Origin: Symbiodinium natans
Taxonomy: Eukaryota; Sar; Dinophyceae; Suessiales; Symbiodiniaceae
DNA length: 25,000 bases
NCBI GenBank assembly: GCA_905221605.1
Contig: CAJNDS010000409.1
Location: 75,001-100,000 of the forward strand
Direction of reading: 5' to 3'
Made by a program: the position numbers and the translations under genes. Of the stretch, positions 8,901 through 15,838 are shown one piece after another. Each line of letters starts with the position of its first letter. Within the stretch, counting starts at the first letter, position 1. The notes under the pieces are model-generated. The model saw only the letters and a list, made by a program, of their open reading frames with translations, made no database searches and had not been told where the DNA came from.

Positions 8901-11900
8901 AGCCTGAAGGGCTTGCAGGATTCACAGCCGCAGGACGAGTCCGCAGTCTTTGCTATGGAGTATGAAGTGGCGAATAAGGGACCCCTAATATAGACGCCGA
9001 ATAGTAGGATAGGACCCCGCAACGGTACCCCCTAGTCTCGGCAGGATTCCCATACAGTAAGGACCCCACAAAGGTACCCCTAGTGTCGGAAACCCCACCC
9101 CCCCAATATGAGTATATGTAGCCTTGGAGGCCTCGGTTGACCATCCTGAGGGTTAAGAGTTCCCGAAGCCAGGGTTCGAACACAGAGTGTGTCCCTGAGC
9201 CTTGCAACTCAAGGGATGAAGACTCGTCCCCTTAAGGTTGTACCCCTAAAGGGTCCCCTAAATGTACTCCTAACATGGCCCTTCTATTCCCTTAGGGATC
9301 CTGAAAAAGGGGCCCCAAAACCCTAGGCTACAACCTTAAGGGTCCAAGGTAGAGCCCCTAGATCAACGGGGAAAGGCGTTCATTGCAGAGTGGCATGTCT
9401 GGCCCATATTCTGACCCTAGGATCCTGAGTAGTAGGCCCTAAGTCCCATGTGTTTTAGGGGTTTAGGTTCCCTGAACCCTAAACCCTAAACCCTAAACCC
9501 TAAACCCTAAACCCTAAACCCTAAACCCTAAACCCTAAACCCTAAACCCTAAACCCTAAACCCTTAGCCCAAAAAGGGCACCATGTTTTTTGATGCCTAG
9601 GCTACTCCGGGTCTAGGACTCTAAGGGTAGTTATTTGGTTCCGGAAGATGGCCCCTTACCTTTAAGAAAAATTGGTTCTGAAGTATGGGCCTAGTTGGGC
9701 CCAAGAGGGTATCTATGTATATATAAAGCAAATAAACAAATAAACAAATAAATGAATAGATAAATAAATAAATTAAAAAAATATATATATATATATATAT
9801 ATCTTGGGGAAGTCACGTCACAGGGTTTAAAGGTTTTAGGGTTTGCGGTTTGGGGTTTAGGGTAACAACCCCGCGGAGGTTTCAGGGTTTAGGGTAACAA
9901 CGCCGCGGCCTTCAACTCTCTCAAAAGCTCGCTGCCGGCCAGGGCTACCATCGCCGACGGTCGGACGCTGAGGTATAGGGCTTCAAGGTTTTCCCTACTA
10001 ACACCCAATTATACAGTACAACCCTCTAAAACCCGATAGAACCCTGTAGAAGCCTATACACTGCTGTAAAACCCAGTAAACCCTGTAAACCCTATAGCCT
10101 GTAAAGCCCAATAAAACATCACGAAACCCTACAAACTAGTGACCCTATAAACCCCGTAATCCCTCTGGACCTCACAAAGCCTAAAAACGGGTAGTTCGTG
10201 GGCTTTGCGAAGGATGCTCAGGGTAAGGGTTTAGCGCATTAGGGTATAGGGTTTAGGGTTTAGGGTTTAAGTGTTATAGGAATCTTAAGGGAGGGGGGTT
10301 CAAGGCAGGCATATAACGCAAGGTTAACGAATGCTCCCCACCACTCCAGAAGGCTGCAGCTTCCATAAGGTTCCCTAGGTACCTACCCTAAACCCTAAAC
10401 CCTAAACCCCAAATCCTCCCTTCAGAGCCCCACAAAAGCAAAAGTGTTTCGAGCTTCGGGTTCCGAAGAGTGAAAGGGTTTTTGGGGCTTAGGCGTTCTG
10501 GGTTTCTCTTCGAAGCCATGAACCCTAGACCTAACCCTGAACCCTAAACCCGAAACCCCCCTACACCCCCCCCCCCCCCTTACACCCCCTACACCGCAAA
10601 CCATAGAACTAGATCCCCCAAACCCTGAACCTAAAACCCCCTCAGCCAATCGAGGCGCCGGACCCCTCCCGCTCGAAGCTTTTCCTGCTCGGTGTGGCTG
10701 CTGGGGCTGCCCGCAGCGTTGTTGCCCGGGGCCCAGGGTTTGGGGTTTAGGGTTTTTAGGTAATGGCCTGCAGACTAAACGGTCTAAGGTTTGGGGTGGA
10801 GGCTTCTGGTGTAAATGTTCGCGATAGTTTTTGACTCTCAAAAATCCCAACGAAGACACAACCCTTCAAATCACAACCACGCAGCGACCTATAAACTCGA
10901 AGCTCCGCGGCAGGATCCTGAATGTAAACTGCCGAGCCCATGTAAGTACACCTCCCGTATATTCTCAGCATCTCGAACTGTCGTAACATCCCAGATCCCA
11001 AGCCCCTTACTGCACCCTAAAGCCCTACAAGGGACCGCAAAATCCTGTAATCTCCAAACCCTAAACCCCAAACCCTAGACCCAAAACCCTAAACCCTAAA
11101 CCTAAACCCTAAACCCTGCGGCCAGGTGGCTACAGGCGGCCGGCGCTCCAACCTCCAGTCAGCCTGTAGCTGGACCTTCCAAGCCCCAAAGCCGTGCAAC
11201 CTCCTTTTAGGGTTTTAGGGTTTTAGGGTTTTAGGATTTTAGGGTTTTAGGGTTTTAGGGTTTTAGGGTTTTAGGGTTTTAGGGTTCTAGGGTTTTAGGG
11301 TTTTAGGGTGTTAGGGTTTTAGGGTTTTAGGGTTTAGGGCTTAGGGTTTAGGGTTTAGGGCTGCGGTTTAGGGTTTAGGGTTTGAGGTTTTGGGTTGAAC
11401 TGAGAGGATGGTTTGCTCATGTTGCGATCAGTTCGGACCCGTATGGGCACAGCCATTTCAGGAGGACAGCATGGGTAGTTGGAGGTTAATGGTATTTAGT
11501 AAACCAATTATACCTGTGCTTACAACCCAATCATAACCCTATTAGGGTACCTCAGGGGCTTATATGTGGGTTATAGCTACACTTATAATGGGTTACTAAG
11601 TGCCCTGAACCTCCACGGAAAGGTGTCAGGGTCAATCGTTCCCCCTGGTTCTTACTAGGGAATGAGGGAACTAGGGCCCTATATACCCATTAAGGGCGTA
11701 TATAGGTACCTCATTCCGCCATTCCCTACAAAGAACCAGCCAGTTTAGGCGCAGCTGGGTATTGGAAAGCATGGCCTCAGAATCGGCAACGACATCTTAG
11801 CTGATGAACGAACTTCCTCCCTCTCTCTTTCCCTCCCTCCTTCCTGGCGTGAATAAACCCTAAACCCTAAACCCTAAACCCTAAACCCTCAACCCTCAAC

Positions 11901-13326
11901 CCTACACCCTAAACCCTAAACCCGAAACCCTAAACCCTCAACCCTCAACCCTACACCCTAAACCCTAAACCCTCAACCCTCAACCCTCAACCCTACACCC
12001 TAAACCCTAAACCCTAAACCCTAAACCCTAAACCCTAAACCCTAAACCCTAAACCCTAAACCCTAAACCCTAAACCCTAAACCCTAACCCTAAACCCTAA
12101 ACCCTAAACCCTCCATGCCTTCGGAGGATCGAGTTCTTCCTAGAGGTCGCCGCCGAGCGGCAGGGCGCCTTGCAGCTCGGTCCGGGGCTCAGCAGCCCAT
12201 TTGAATTCTTTTGGGTTTAGGGTTTAGGGTTTCGGGTTTAGGGTTCAGGGTTTAGAGTTTAGGGTTCAGGGTTTAGGGGGTTTAGGGTTTTTTAGGTTTT
12301 AGGGCTTAGGGTTTAGGGCTTAGGTGTTAGGGTTTAGGGATCCTCTCTGTTAAGGCTTCCACGCTCATGGCTCCGGCTGCAGGTGCCTGCCGTTGACTCG
12401 AGCGGTCCATAAACCTTGGGGCCTCTTCAAGATTTCAAAGTGCTGCGTTGCTTGACCCTATAACTATAGGGTGCTTAAGGCAGGGGGGCTCATCTTAGGG
12501 AAGCTCAGGGAGTAGTAGGGAGTATTAGGGAATCTTGGGTTACGTTCCCCCTCCCTTAACCCTACAATATAAACCCTAAACCCTAAACTTCATGTTAAAA
12601 CCTAAATCCCCAAACCCTAAACCCTACCCTCTTCTCCTTCGTGTATGTCTTGTCCGGCAAGCAGAAGCCACCAGAACCGCGATGGCTTCAAGTCTTATGC
12701 CTCTTTGTGTGGACAGGGTCATGAAGCGATTGGAAAAACGGACTGCGTGCATGGAGACTCAACATGGGATGTAACGTAAAGTAACGGAATATATTCTAAG
12801 ACAATTTTCGCGTAGCGTATTGTTAGTGTATGCATGTGTATGCATCACCCCTAAGCCTTAAACCCGACATATTCACGTGTCGTTATGTGACGACAGGGTG
12901 GGCTTGGGGCTGGGGGTTCCGTCCTTCCCTTTTATAAACCCCAAACCCCGAGAAGCGACTAACTCCCAAGCCAACCCTCTGAACCCTAAACCCCGAAAAA
13001 ACCCAAACCCTCCAAACCCCTTATATAAACCCCTAGACCCCCAAAATCCCAAACTTCTAGCCTCTAAACCCTAAGCCCTAAACCCTAAGCCCTAAACCCT
13101 AAACCCCAAACCCCAAACCCTAAACCCTAAACCCTAAACCCTAAACCCTAAACCCTAAACCCCAAACCCTAAACCCTAAACCCTAAACCCTAAAGCCTAG
13201 GCTACCATTGCCCCATGGGCTCCTACCTGGGCGTCGTCCTCTTTGGGATCTTCAACTTTTTGCCGTGGGGTCTCATGGCCGGGGCCCTAATACGGCTGAG
13301 CTGGTCTCCGTTTCGGATCGTTCAGG
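5841..13326 (+). CDS. Model B: multi-exon gene with telomere-repeat introns
   Basis: Exon candidates that chain in phase are 5841-5914, 6011-6059, 6172-6221, 6400-6456 and 6609-about 6860. After a frame break come 7424-7469, 7942-8012, 8560-8605, 8919-8959, 9893-9972, 10426-10477, 10646-10737, 11136-11165 and 12127-12214, then 13201-13326. Some donors are ordinary (GTGAGA at 6222) and some fall in repeat (GTTTAG at 12215 and 13327, GTTTGG at 10738). Several acceptors have pyrimidine tracts, notably CTGTTCTCTTTCAG at 8546-8559. The product is unrecognised; the exon at 13201 is strongly hydrophobic, so a membrane protein is possible. The 5' end and the link to downstream coding blocks are not resolved, and it may be more than one gene. 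Confidence 0.5.
6011..6059 (+). CDS. Exon candidate, model B
   Basis: A 49-nt block has acceptor CATTTGTGAG| and donor TTCAGG|GTTTGAGG. It reads DGHMLGICPFAEVRFR after the carried codon. Entry phase is 2, matching 5914, and exit phase 0. Confidence 0.45.
6172..6221 (+). CDS. Exon candidate, model B
   Basis: The acceptor TTTAGACAG| lies downstream of a pyrimidine-rich TCTCTATATATCTC stretch. The donor GGACA|GTGAGATAG is near-consensus. It reads QALDTSAGREAKAARG. Entry phase is 0 and exit phase 2. Confidence 0.5.
6263..6388. repeat. CCCTAAA array before an acceptor
   Basis: C-strand units mixed with CCCTAAT and CCTTGAA variants. It sits immediately upstream of exon 6400-6456. Confidence 0.85.
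6400..6456 (+). CDS. Exon candidate, model B
   Basis: It follows the CCCTAAA array 6263-6388, with acceptor CCCAGAG|. It reads SSRQRTSALPARANRLWA with strongly GC-ending codons, and donor GCCGA|GTTTTG. Two other frames are also open, so the phase is the main uncertainty. Confidence 0.45.
6609..6867 (+). CDS. Exon, model B, with a frame change near its end
   Basis: From acceptor GGGACGAG| the frame reads QNPGRNALSCAESHLPFVK and continues through VLVLLLRNPPEEYQAP to a TAG at 6865-6867. From about 6840 to 6970 a different frame looks equally coding (STIDVKSDDAITYAI, GPCPCGQREMQDL). Either a short unrecognised intron or a one-base assembly or genomic frameshift lies between 6800 and 6860. The donor would then be near 6950-6968 (GTTCAGG|GTGTAGGG). 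Confidence 0.5.
6971..7423. other. Low-repeat intergenic or intronic stretch
   Basis: It holds a few CCCTAAA-like units (7086-7113, 7362-7385) and a 15-G run (7248-7262). No coding block was supported. Confidence 0.4.
7424..7469 (+). CDS. Exon candidate, model B
   Basis: The acceptor CCCCCTGCAG| has a pyrimidine run. It reads GVHFVIQRFLKQCCR, with donor GTCGCT|GTACC and exit phase 1. The open frame continues into the foldback element that follows, which is probably intronic. Confidence 0.45.
7487..7619. mobile_element. Foldback element, family 1, copy 2, with internal tandem duplication
   Basis: The ends are GCTGGGATCTTCCCCC and GGCACATCCCAGC. A 31-32-bp internal unit (ACCCCTGTTACAATCCC...) is duplicated at 7535-7566 and 7567-7597. 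It lies just inside the inferred intron after 7469. Confidence 0.65.
7942..8012 (+). CDS. Exon candidate, model B
   Basis: A 71-nt block has acceptor GGCCAAAG| and donor CGAATG|GTAGTTAC. It reads RFWRCLTVETFCGLVGVGAL. It enters in phase 1, matching 7469, and leaves in phase 0, matching 8560. Confidence 0.5.
8224..8538. repeat. (CCCCAAA)n array in a model B intron
   Basis: About 40 units, mostly CCCCAAA with CCTCCAA and CCCTAAA variants. It ends 20 bp before the acceptor at 8559. On the minus strand TTTGGGG lacks the TAG present in TTTAGGG, which makes long spurious glycine-rich ORFs in all frames. Confidence 0.9.
8560..8605 (+). CDS. Exon, model B, with a classic acceptor
   Basis: The acceptor is CTGTTCTCTTTCAG|G, just after the (CCCCAAA)n array. 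It reads AQLSLEYMRISLANM, with donor ACATGG|GTGGAGG. Entry phase is 0 and exit phase 1. This is one of the most convincing single exons. Confidence 0.6.
8676..8779. mobile_element. Foldback element, family 1, copy 3
   Basis: The terminal inverted repeats TTGGG(GG)ATGTTCCCCCTTA and TAAGGGGGAACATCCCAA extend as an imperfect stem of about 45 bp per arm. It lies within the intron between 8605 and 8919. Confidence 0.75.
8803..8890. repeat. CCCTAAA array
   Basis: About 12 nearly perfect units upstream of the acceptor for exon 8919-8959. Confidence 0.95.
8919..8959 (+). CDS. Exon candidate, model B (two possible starts)
   Basis: The acceptor is GGGCTTGCAG|; an earlier one, TTTTTGAG| at 8897, keeps the frame. 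The donor is TATGGA|GTATGA. In the phase imposed by the previous exon it reads FTAAGRVRSLCYG. Another frame (DSQPQDESAVFAMEYEVAN) looks as good, so the phase is unsure. Confidence 0.4.
8960..9892. other. Long inferred intron of model B
   Basis: It contains a degenerate direct repeat (9010-9041 and 9058-9089), an inverted repeat CCTTAAGGTTGTA (9230-9242) with its complement at 9329-9341, a CCCTAAA array (9476-9565), and AT-rich AAATAAAC/(TA)n sequence (9721-9802). The 84-codon minus ORF 8953-9207 spans the direct repeat and is doubtful. Confidence 0.5.
9721..9802. repeat. AT-rich microsatellite
   Basis: Runs of AAATAAAC/AAATAAAT are followed by about 12 TA dinucleotides, in an otherwise GC-rich region. 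Confidence 0.9.
9893..9972 (+). CDS. Exon, model B
   Basis: An 80-nt block begins at GGTTTAG| of a telomere-like repeat and ends at CTGAG|GTATAG. It reads NNAAAFNSLKSSLPARAT and then IADGRTL. Entry phase is 0 and exit phase 2. The acceptor-exon junction is duplicated 32 bp upstream. Confidence 0.6.
9973..10425 (+). other. Inferred intron of model B with degenerate CCCTGTAAA units
   Basis: From 10001 to 10165 many units resemble CCCTGTAAA or CCCTATAAA, a decayed telomere-like tract. TTTAGGG is at 10245-10270 and CCCTAAA at 10384-10414. Confidence 0.5.
10426..10477 (+). CDS. Exon candidate, model B
   Basis: The acceptor CCTCCCTTCAG| follows CCCTAAA units. It reads APQKQKCFELRVPKSER, with donor GAAAGG|GTTTTTGG. 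Carrying two bases from 9972 gives exactly 18 codons and exit phase 0. Confidence 0.5.
10646..10737 (+). CDS. Exon, model B
   Basis: The acceptor is ACCCCCTCAG|. It reads PIEAPDPSRSKLFLLGVAAG and ten more codons. The donor GCCCAGG|GTTTGGGG opens directly into a TTTGGGG/TTTAGGG stretch. Entry phase is 0 and exit phase 2. Confidence 0.6.
11136..11165 (+). CDS. Short exon candidate, model B
   Basis: The acceptor is GGCTACAG| and the donor CAGCCT|GTAGCTGG. It is phase 2 at both ends, so it joins 10737 to 12127. A longer alternative, from 11126 and reading WLQAAGAPTSSQPV, is also open. Confidence 0.3.
11206..11392. repeat. (TTTTAGGG)n array
   Basis: An 8-bp variant with an extra T, about 15 units, then TTTAGGG units. 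The same variant recurs at 16313-16395. Confidence 0.9.
11496..11599. mobile_element. Foldback element
   Basis: TTAGTAAACCAATTATA pairs with TATAATGGGTTACTAA across a roughly 104-bp imperfect palindrome centred near AGGGTACCT. It has no ORF. Confidence 0.6.
11645..11739. mobile_element. Foldback element
   Basis: CTGGTTCTTACTAGGGAATG pairs with CATTCCCTACAAAGAACCAG, and inner CCTATATAC pairs with GTATATAGG. It is a nearly complete 95-bp hairpin. A weaker relative may lie at 15934-16045. Confidence 0.65.
11858..12112. repeat. Long CCCTAAA array before exon 12127
   Basis: About 35 units with interspersed CCCTCAA and CCCTACA variants. It is the longest pure C-strand tract in model B. Confidence 0.95.
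12127..12214 (+). CDS. Exon, model B
   Basis: An 88-nt block between a long CCCTAAA array and a TTTAGGG array has acceptor CTTCGGAG| and donor TTTTGG|GTTTAGGG. It reads IEFFLEVAAERQGALQLGPG and nine more codons, with GC-ending codons. Entry phase is 2 and exit phase 0. Confidence 0.6.
12215..12340. repeat. TTTAGGG array at a donor
   Basis: It starts exactly at the inferred donor GTTTAGGG and decays with TTTCGGG, TTCAGGG and CTTAGGG variants. Confidence 0.85.
12640..12778 (+). CDS. Coding block, frame unresolved
   Basis: This block follows CCCTAAA units and a pyrimidine stretch. All three frames are partly open: MASSLMPLCVDRVMKRLEK, NRDGFKSYASLCGQGHEA and KPPEPRWLQVLCLFVW. Candidate donors are GGGAT|GTAACG and AAC|GTAAAG. 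It probably holds an exon of model B, but I cannot set its phase. Confidence 0.3.
12975..13195. repeat. CCCTAAA array ending six bases before exon 13201
   Basis: Degenerate at its left end, nearly perfect from 13066. The acceptor is AAGCCTAG. Confidence 0.9.
13201..13326 (+). CDS. Hydrophobic exon, model B
   Basis: A 126-nt block lies precisely between a CCCTAAA array (acceptor AAGCCTAG|) and a TTTAGGG array (donor TTCAGG|GTTTAGGG). The frame entering in phase 1 reads YHCPMGSYLGVVLFGIFNFL and then PWGLMAGALIRLSWS, consistent with a membrane span. A second frame is also open. Confidence 0.6.
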
Positions 13327-13640
13327 GTTTAGGGTTTAGGGTTTAGGGTTTAGGGTTTAGGGTTTAGGGTTTAGGGTTTAGGGTTTAGGGTTTAGCGTTT
13401 AGGGTTCAGGGTTTAGGGTTTAGGCTTCTTAGGGGATCCCAAGGGTGGCCACCCGCAAGAGAACCCCCAGAATGAGGGGGTTTTGGTTCAAAGAGTTTTG
13501 GGGTTGGGTCTTGGGGTTTAGGGTTTTGGGTTTCGGGTTGTGCTGGCTTTTTTGCGTGCTGGCGTTGAGGTTGAGGGGTCGAGGGGCTGAGGTGGTTCGT
13601 GGGGAACTTGGGTGTATGGCAGAGTGGCTTGACTGCTGGT
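13323..13640. repeat. TTTAGGG array and degenerate G-strand tract
   Basis: Perfect units occupy 13323-13395, then diverged TTTTGGG and TTCGGG units to about 13545. A 69-codon ORF at 13445-13654 runs through the repeat and is unlikely to be real. Confidence 0.8.
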
Positions 13641-13674
13641 GTGTGCTAGTCTAGGATTTCTGGCCTAAACCCAC

Positions 13675-13947
13675 ATGCTTGTTTTCGTCTCCTGCGCTGT
13701 GTTCGCTTGGCTTTCGCTTTCGCTTTCGAGGCACCGAGTCCAGTCGGACGCAGCCTTTGGCATGCACCTAATTCGGAGTGAGCATGCCAGAGTGGATTCG
13801 CACCTCATCGGGGGGATTGACCCAGCACACCGCACTTCAGGTGAAAAGCTGTCCCACCCTATCTACAAAAGGCACCAACCAGTAATCTGGCACATTCTGG
13901 AAACCAGAACGACGGAACAAAAGCAGCATGGCCCAGAAACTCCATGA
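13675..13947 (+). CDS. Possible short gene or terminal exon
   Basis: An open frame of 90 codons runs from ATG to TGA. The first part is hydrophobic (MLVFVSCAVFAWLSLSLS) and could be a signal peptide. The alternative is that only the part after the acceptor-like CGCTTTCGAG| (about 13730) is coding, as a terminal exon reading HRVQSDAAFGMHLI. No family was recognised. Confidence 0.3.
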   Translation: MLVFVSCAVFAWLSLSLSRHRVQSDAAFGMHLIRSEHARVDSHLIGGIDPAHRTSGEKLSHPIYKRHQPVIWHILETRTTEQKQHGPETP

Positions 13948-14199
13948 ACAACCACGAAAGCTTGCAGTGACCACGTGCAAATAAAAAGAAGGAAGCAACG
14001 GCACTTGCAGCATGCCTCTAGGGTGATTCTCGCGGCTTGCCGCTCTGTAGGTGGAAGATCATGTGGAAGCGAGCGCCGCCGTCCCCAGAACGCCGGTGCA
14101 CTTGTGCCACCAGAGCATGTATTTCTTGGCCTGGCCCTCTGAGTAGGAAGGGGCCTGCGCGGTGCCCAAGGCGCCGAAGATGCGATGCATGAGCGTCGT

Positions 14200-14915
14200 C
14201 ATGGCGTCGATGGCGGATGGGATGCTGCAACACTCATGTCGATGGCCTTACCCTTCAGCGTCTTCAAGAAGAACTGCACGCCGCCGCAGAGGCGCCGCAA
14301 GAACAGGTGGAGTGTCCTTCTGAGCGCTTGCGAAGATGGAGCAGCGCCGACCAGATGAGACAGTCGCCTTCACAGTGTCCACAGTAGAAGCCGCAACACC
14401 AAAGGTGCTGGTCTCGCCAAGCAGCACCTGCGCGAAGAACTGCACGTCACCATGCAGGCGCAAGACCAGGTGGAGCGTCGACTCCTTCTGAACGTTGTAG
14501 GCTGCGAGCACGCAGTTGTAGAGCAACTGCTGGCCTTCGAGCATCAACACTGTGTGGACGTTGTAGTCTGAGAGAGCACGGCTGTCCTCCAACTGCTTGC
14601 TTGCGAACTGCCTGCCTGCGAAGATGAGGAGCTGCTGATCGGGAGGAATCTCCACGCCCTGACGTGCCGCAGCCCGAATCCTGACAGGCGTGTCCAAGGC
14701 CTCCGTGGTCTCGCCTCCGGGATCGAAGTAGCGAAACGCCCCACCAAGGCATACGCGGTGCTCCTGCTTTAGCATCTTTGGCTGCAAGGGTGCGAATGCC
14801 ACCGGACGCCCTGACGCCGTCAACGTGGCCGGACGCCACCACATCGAAAGTGATGATCCGGCCTAGCAACGATTGCTCGCCATCAAATCCCGAATCCAGG
14901 ACCAATGTCTGCACC
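14200..14915 (-). pseudogene. Decayed polyubiquitin array
   Basis: Read on the minus strand, one nearly full ubiquitin unit (about 14745-14449) retains [23 protein letters not shown] and [12 protein letters not shown]. It carries two in-frame insertions, 15 bp in the AGK region and 66 bp after LSDYNV, each bounded by short direct repeats. A unit upstream (about 14905-14810) keeps only the N-terminal strand region ([15 protein letters not shown]). The unit downstream starts [13 protein letters not shown], lacks its middle, then shifts frame into a [12 protein letters not shown] tail. A fourth start ([11 protein letters not shown]) follows and breaks. Ubiquitin is normally invariant and repeats head to tail, so these indels, frame changes and substitutions indicate a pseudogene. 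An expressed, highly diverged ubiquitin-like protein is less likely. It lies in an array-free island, on the strand opposite the flanking gene models. Confidence 0.8.
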
Positions 14916-15088
14916 TCTCCATGAAAAGAGTCTGGAAGTGGCTCCCAAACCCCAATCCAGGTTCCTTGCCTCGCGCGGGCGCATCTTCCGTCCAAGTACC
15001 ACCAAGACCAGCAAGACCACAGCATTCACACTGCGAACCTGCTGAACCAATGGAGCTATCCATGGAGCATGTATTCCCCTTAGGGCGA

Positions 15089-15560
15089 TCATGCTTGATG
15101 GAGTCGTATCGGCATGTGTTCCTTCTGAAGGCTATCATGCTCGACGGTTGCTGAGTCTTGTAACCACGCAGGTAGCACATCCACGTCAACAGTCACATCG
15201 ACACCAGAAGAGCAGCGGCAGAATTCCATGTACAAAGGAAAGCTGTATGTGCTGTCCATGTAGCTAGGCCAGCTTGCCTGGCCGCGCATTGCGCATTTTC
15301 GGCTGGAACGAGCGTGCCTCTTCCCACCAGCCATGGGCCATTTACTGAAGCACTGGGGTTCTGAGCTATGTGCCACGCTGTGTGGCACTCGATCCCAAAC
15401 CCTTGCGCTGTGTTCATGTACCTTCGTATGGTCAGATCTCAAAGTTATGATCCCTTTTTGGGTACCCTAAATAGCACGGGCCGCCTTACAGCGTGACCCC
15501 CAAAAGGGACCCTAATTTAGAGAAGTGTCCGGTACCATCTTTTTTTCTGGTCCCCATATA
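15089..15560. other. Array-free stretch upstream of the ubiquitin relic
   Basis: Minus-strand ORFs of 117 and 74 codons overlap here with no recognisable motif. An imperfect 42-bp direct repeat containing ATCATGCT is at 15060-15147. An inverted-repeat element (15445-15520, AAAAGGGACCCTAATTT end) lies at the edge. Confidence 0.35.
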
Positions 15561-15838
15561 ACCCTAAACCCTAAACCCTAAACCCTCGACCCTAAACCCT
15601 AAACCCTAAACCCTAAACCCTAAACCCTAAACCCTAAACCCTAGACCCTAAACATATACGTCAACCTCGGCCAGAAGGGCGGCCACCATGCCCCCCTGGT
15701 CCTGGGACAGATGCGCTTGCAGAACTGCTTCCTGTGACAGAGATTTTTGGTAGAACCTGTGCTATCCCTAAACCCTAAACCCTAAACCCTAAACCCTAAA
15801 CCCTAAACCCTAAACCCTAAACCCTGAACACCGAAACC
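15561..15838. repeat. CCCTAAA arrays flanking exon 15675-15733
   Basis: Arrays at 15561-15652 and 15768-15832 each precede an inferred acceptor. Confidence 0.9.
15675..15733 (+). CDS. Exon, model C
   Basis: It follows the CCCTAAA array 15561-15652, with acceptor CTCGGCCAG|. It reads KGGHHAPLVLGQMRLQNCF, with donor TTCCT|GTGACAG. The frame is open upstream too (YVNLGQ), so the true start may be earlier. Exit phase is 2. Confidence 0.5.

Noticed and set aside
12000-12340. Telomere-capped mini-chromosomes (C-array, unique block, G-array) joined end to end
   Set aside because: The layout would fit, but block edges have splice sites and adjacent blocks join in phase, which ligated mini-chromosomes would not predict.
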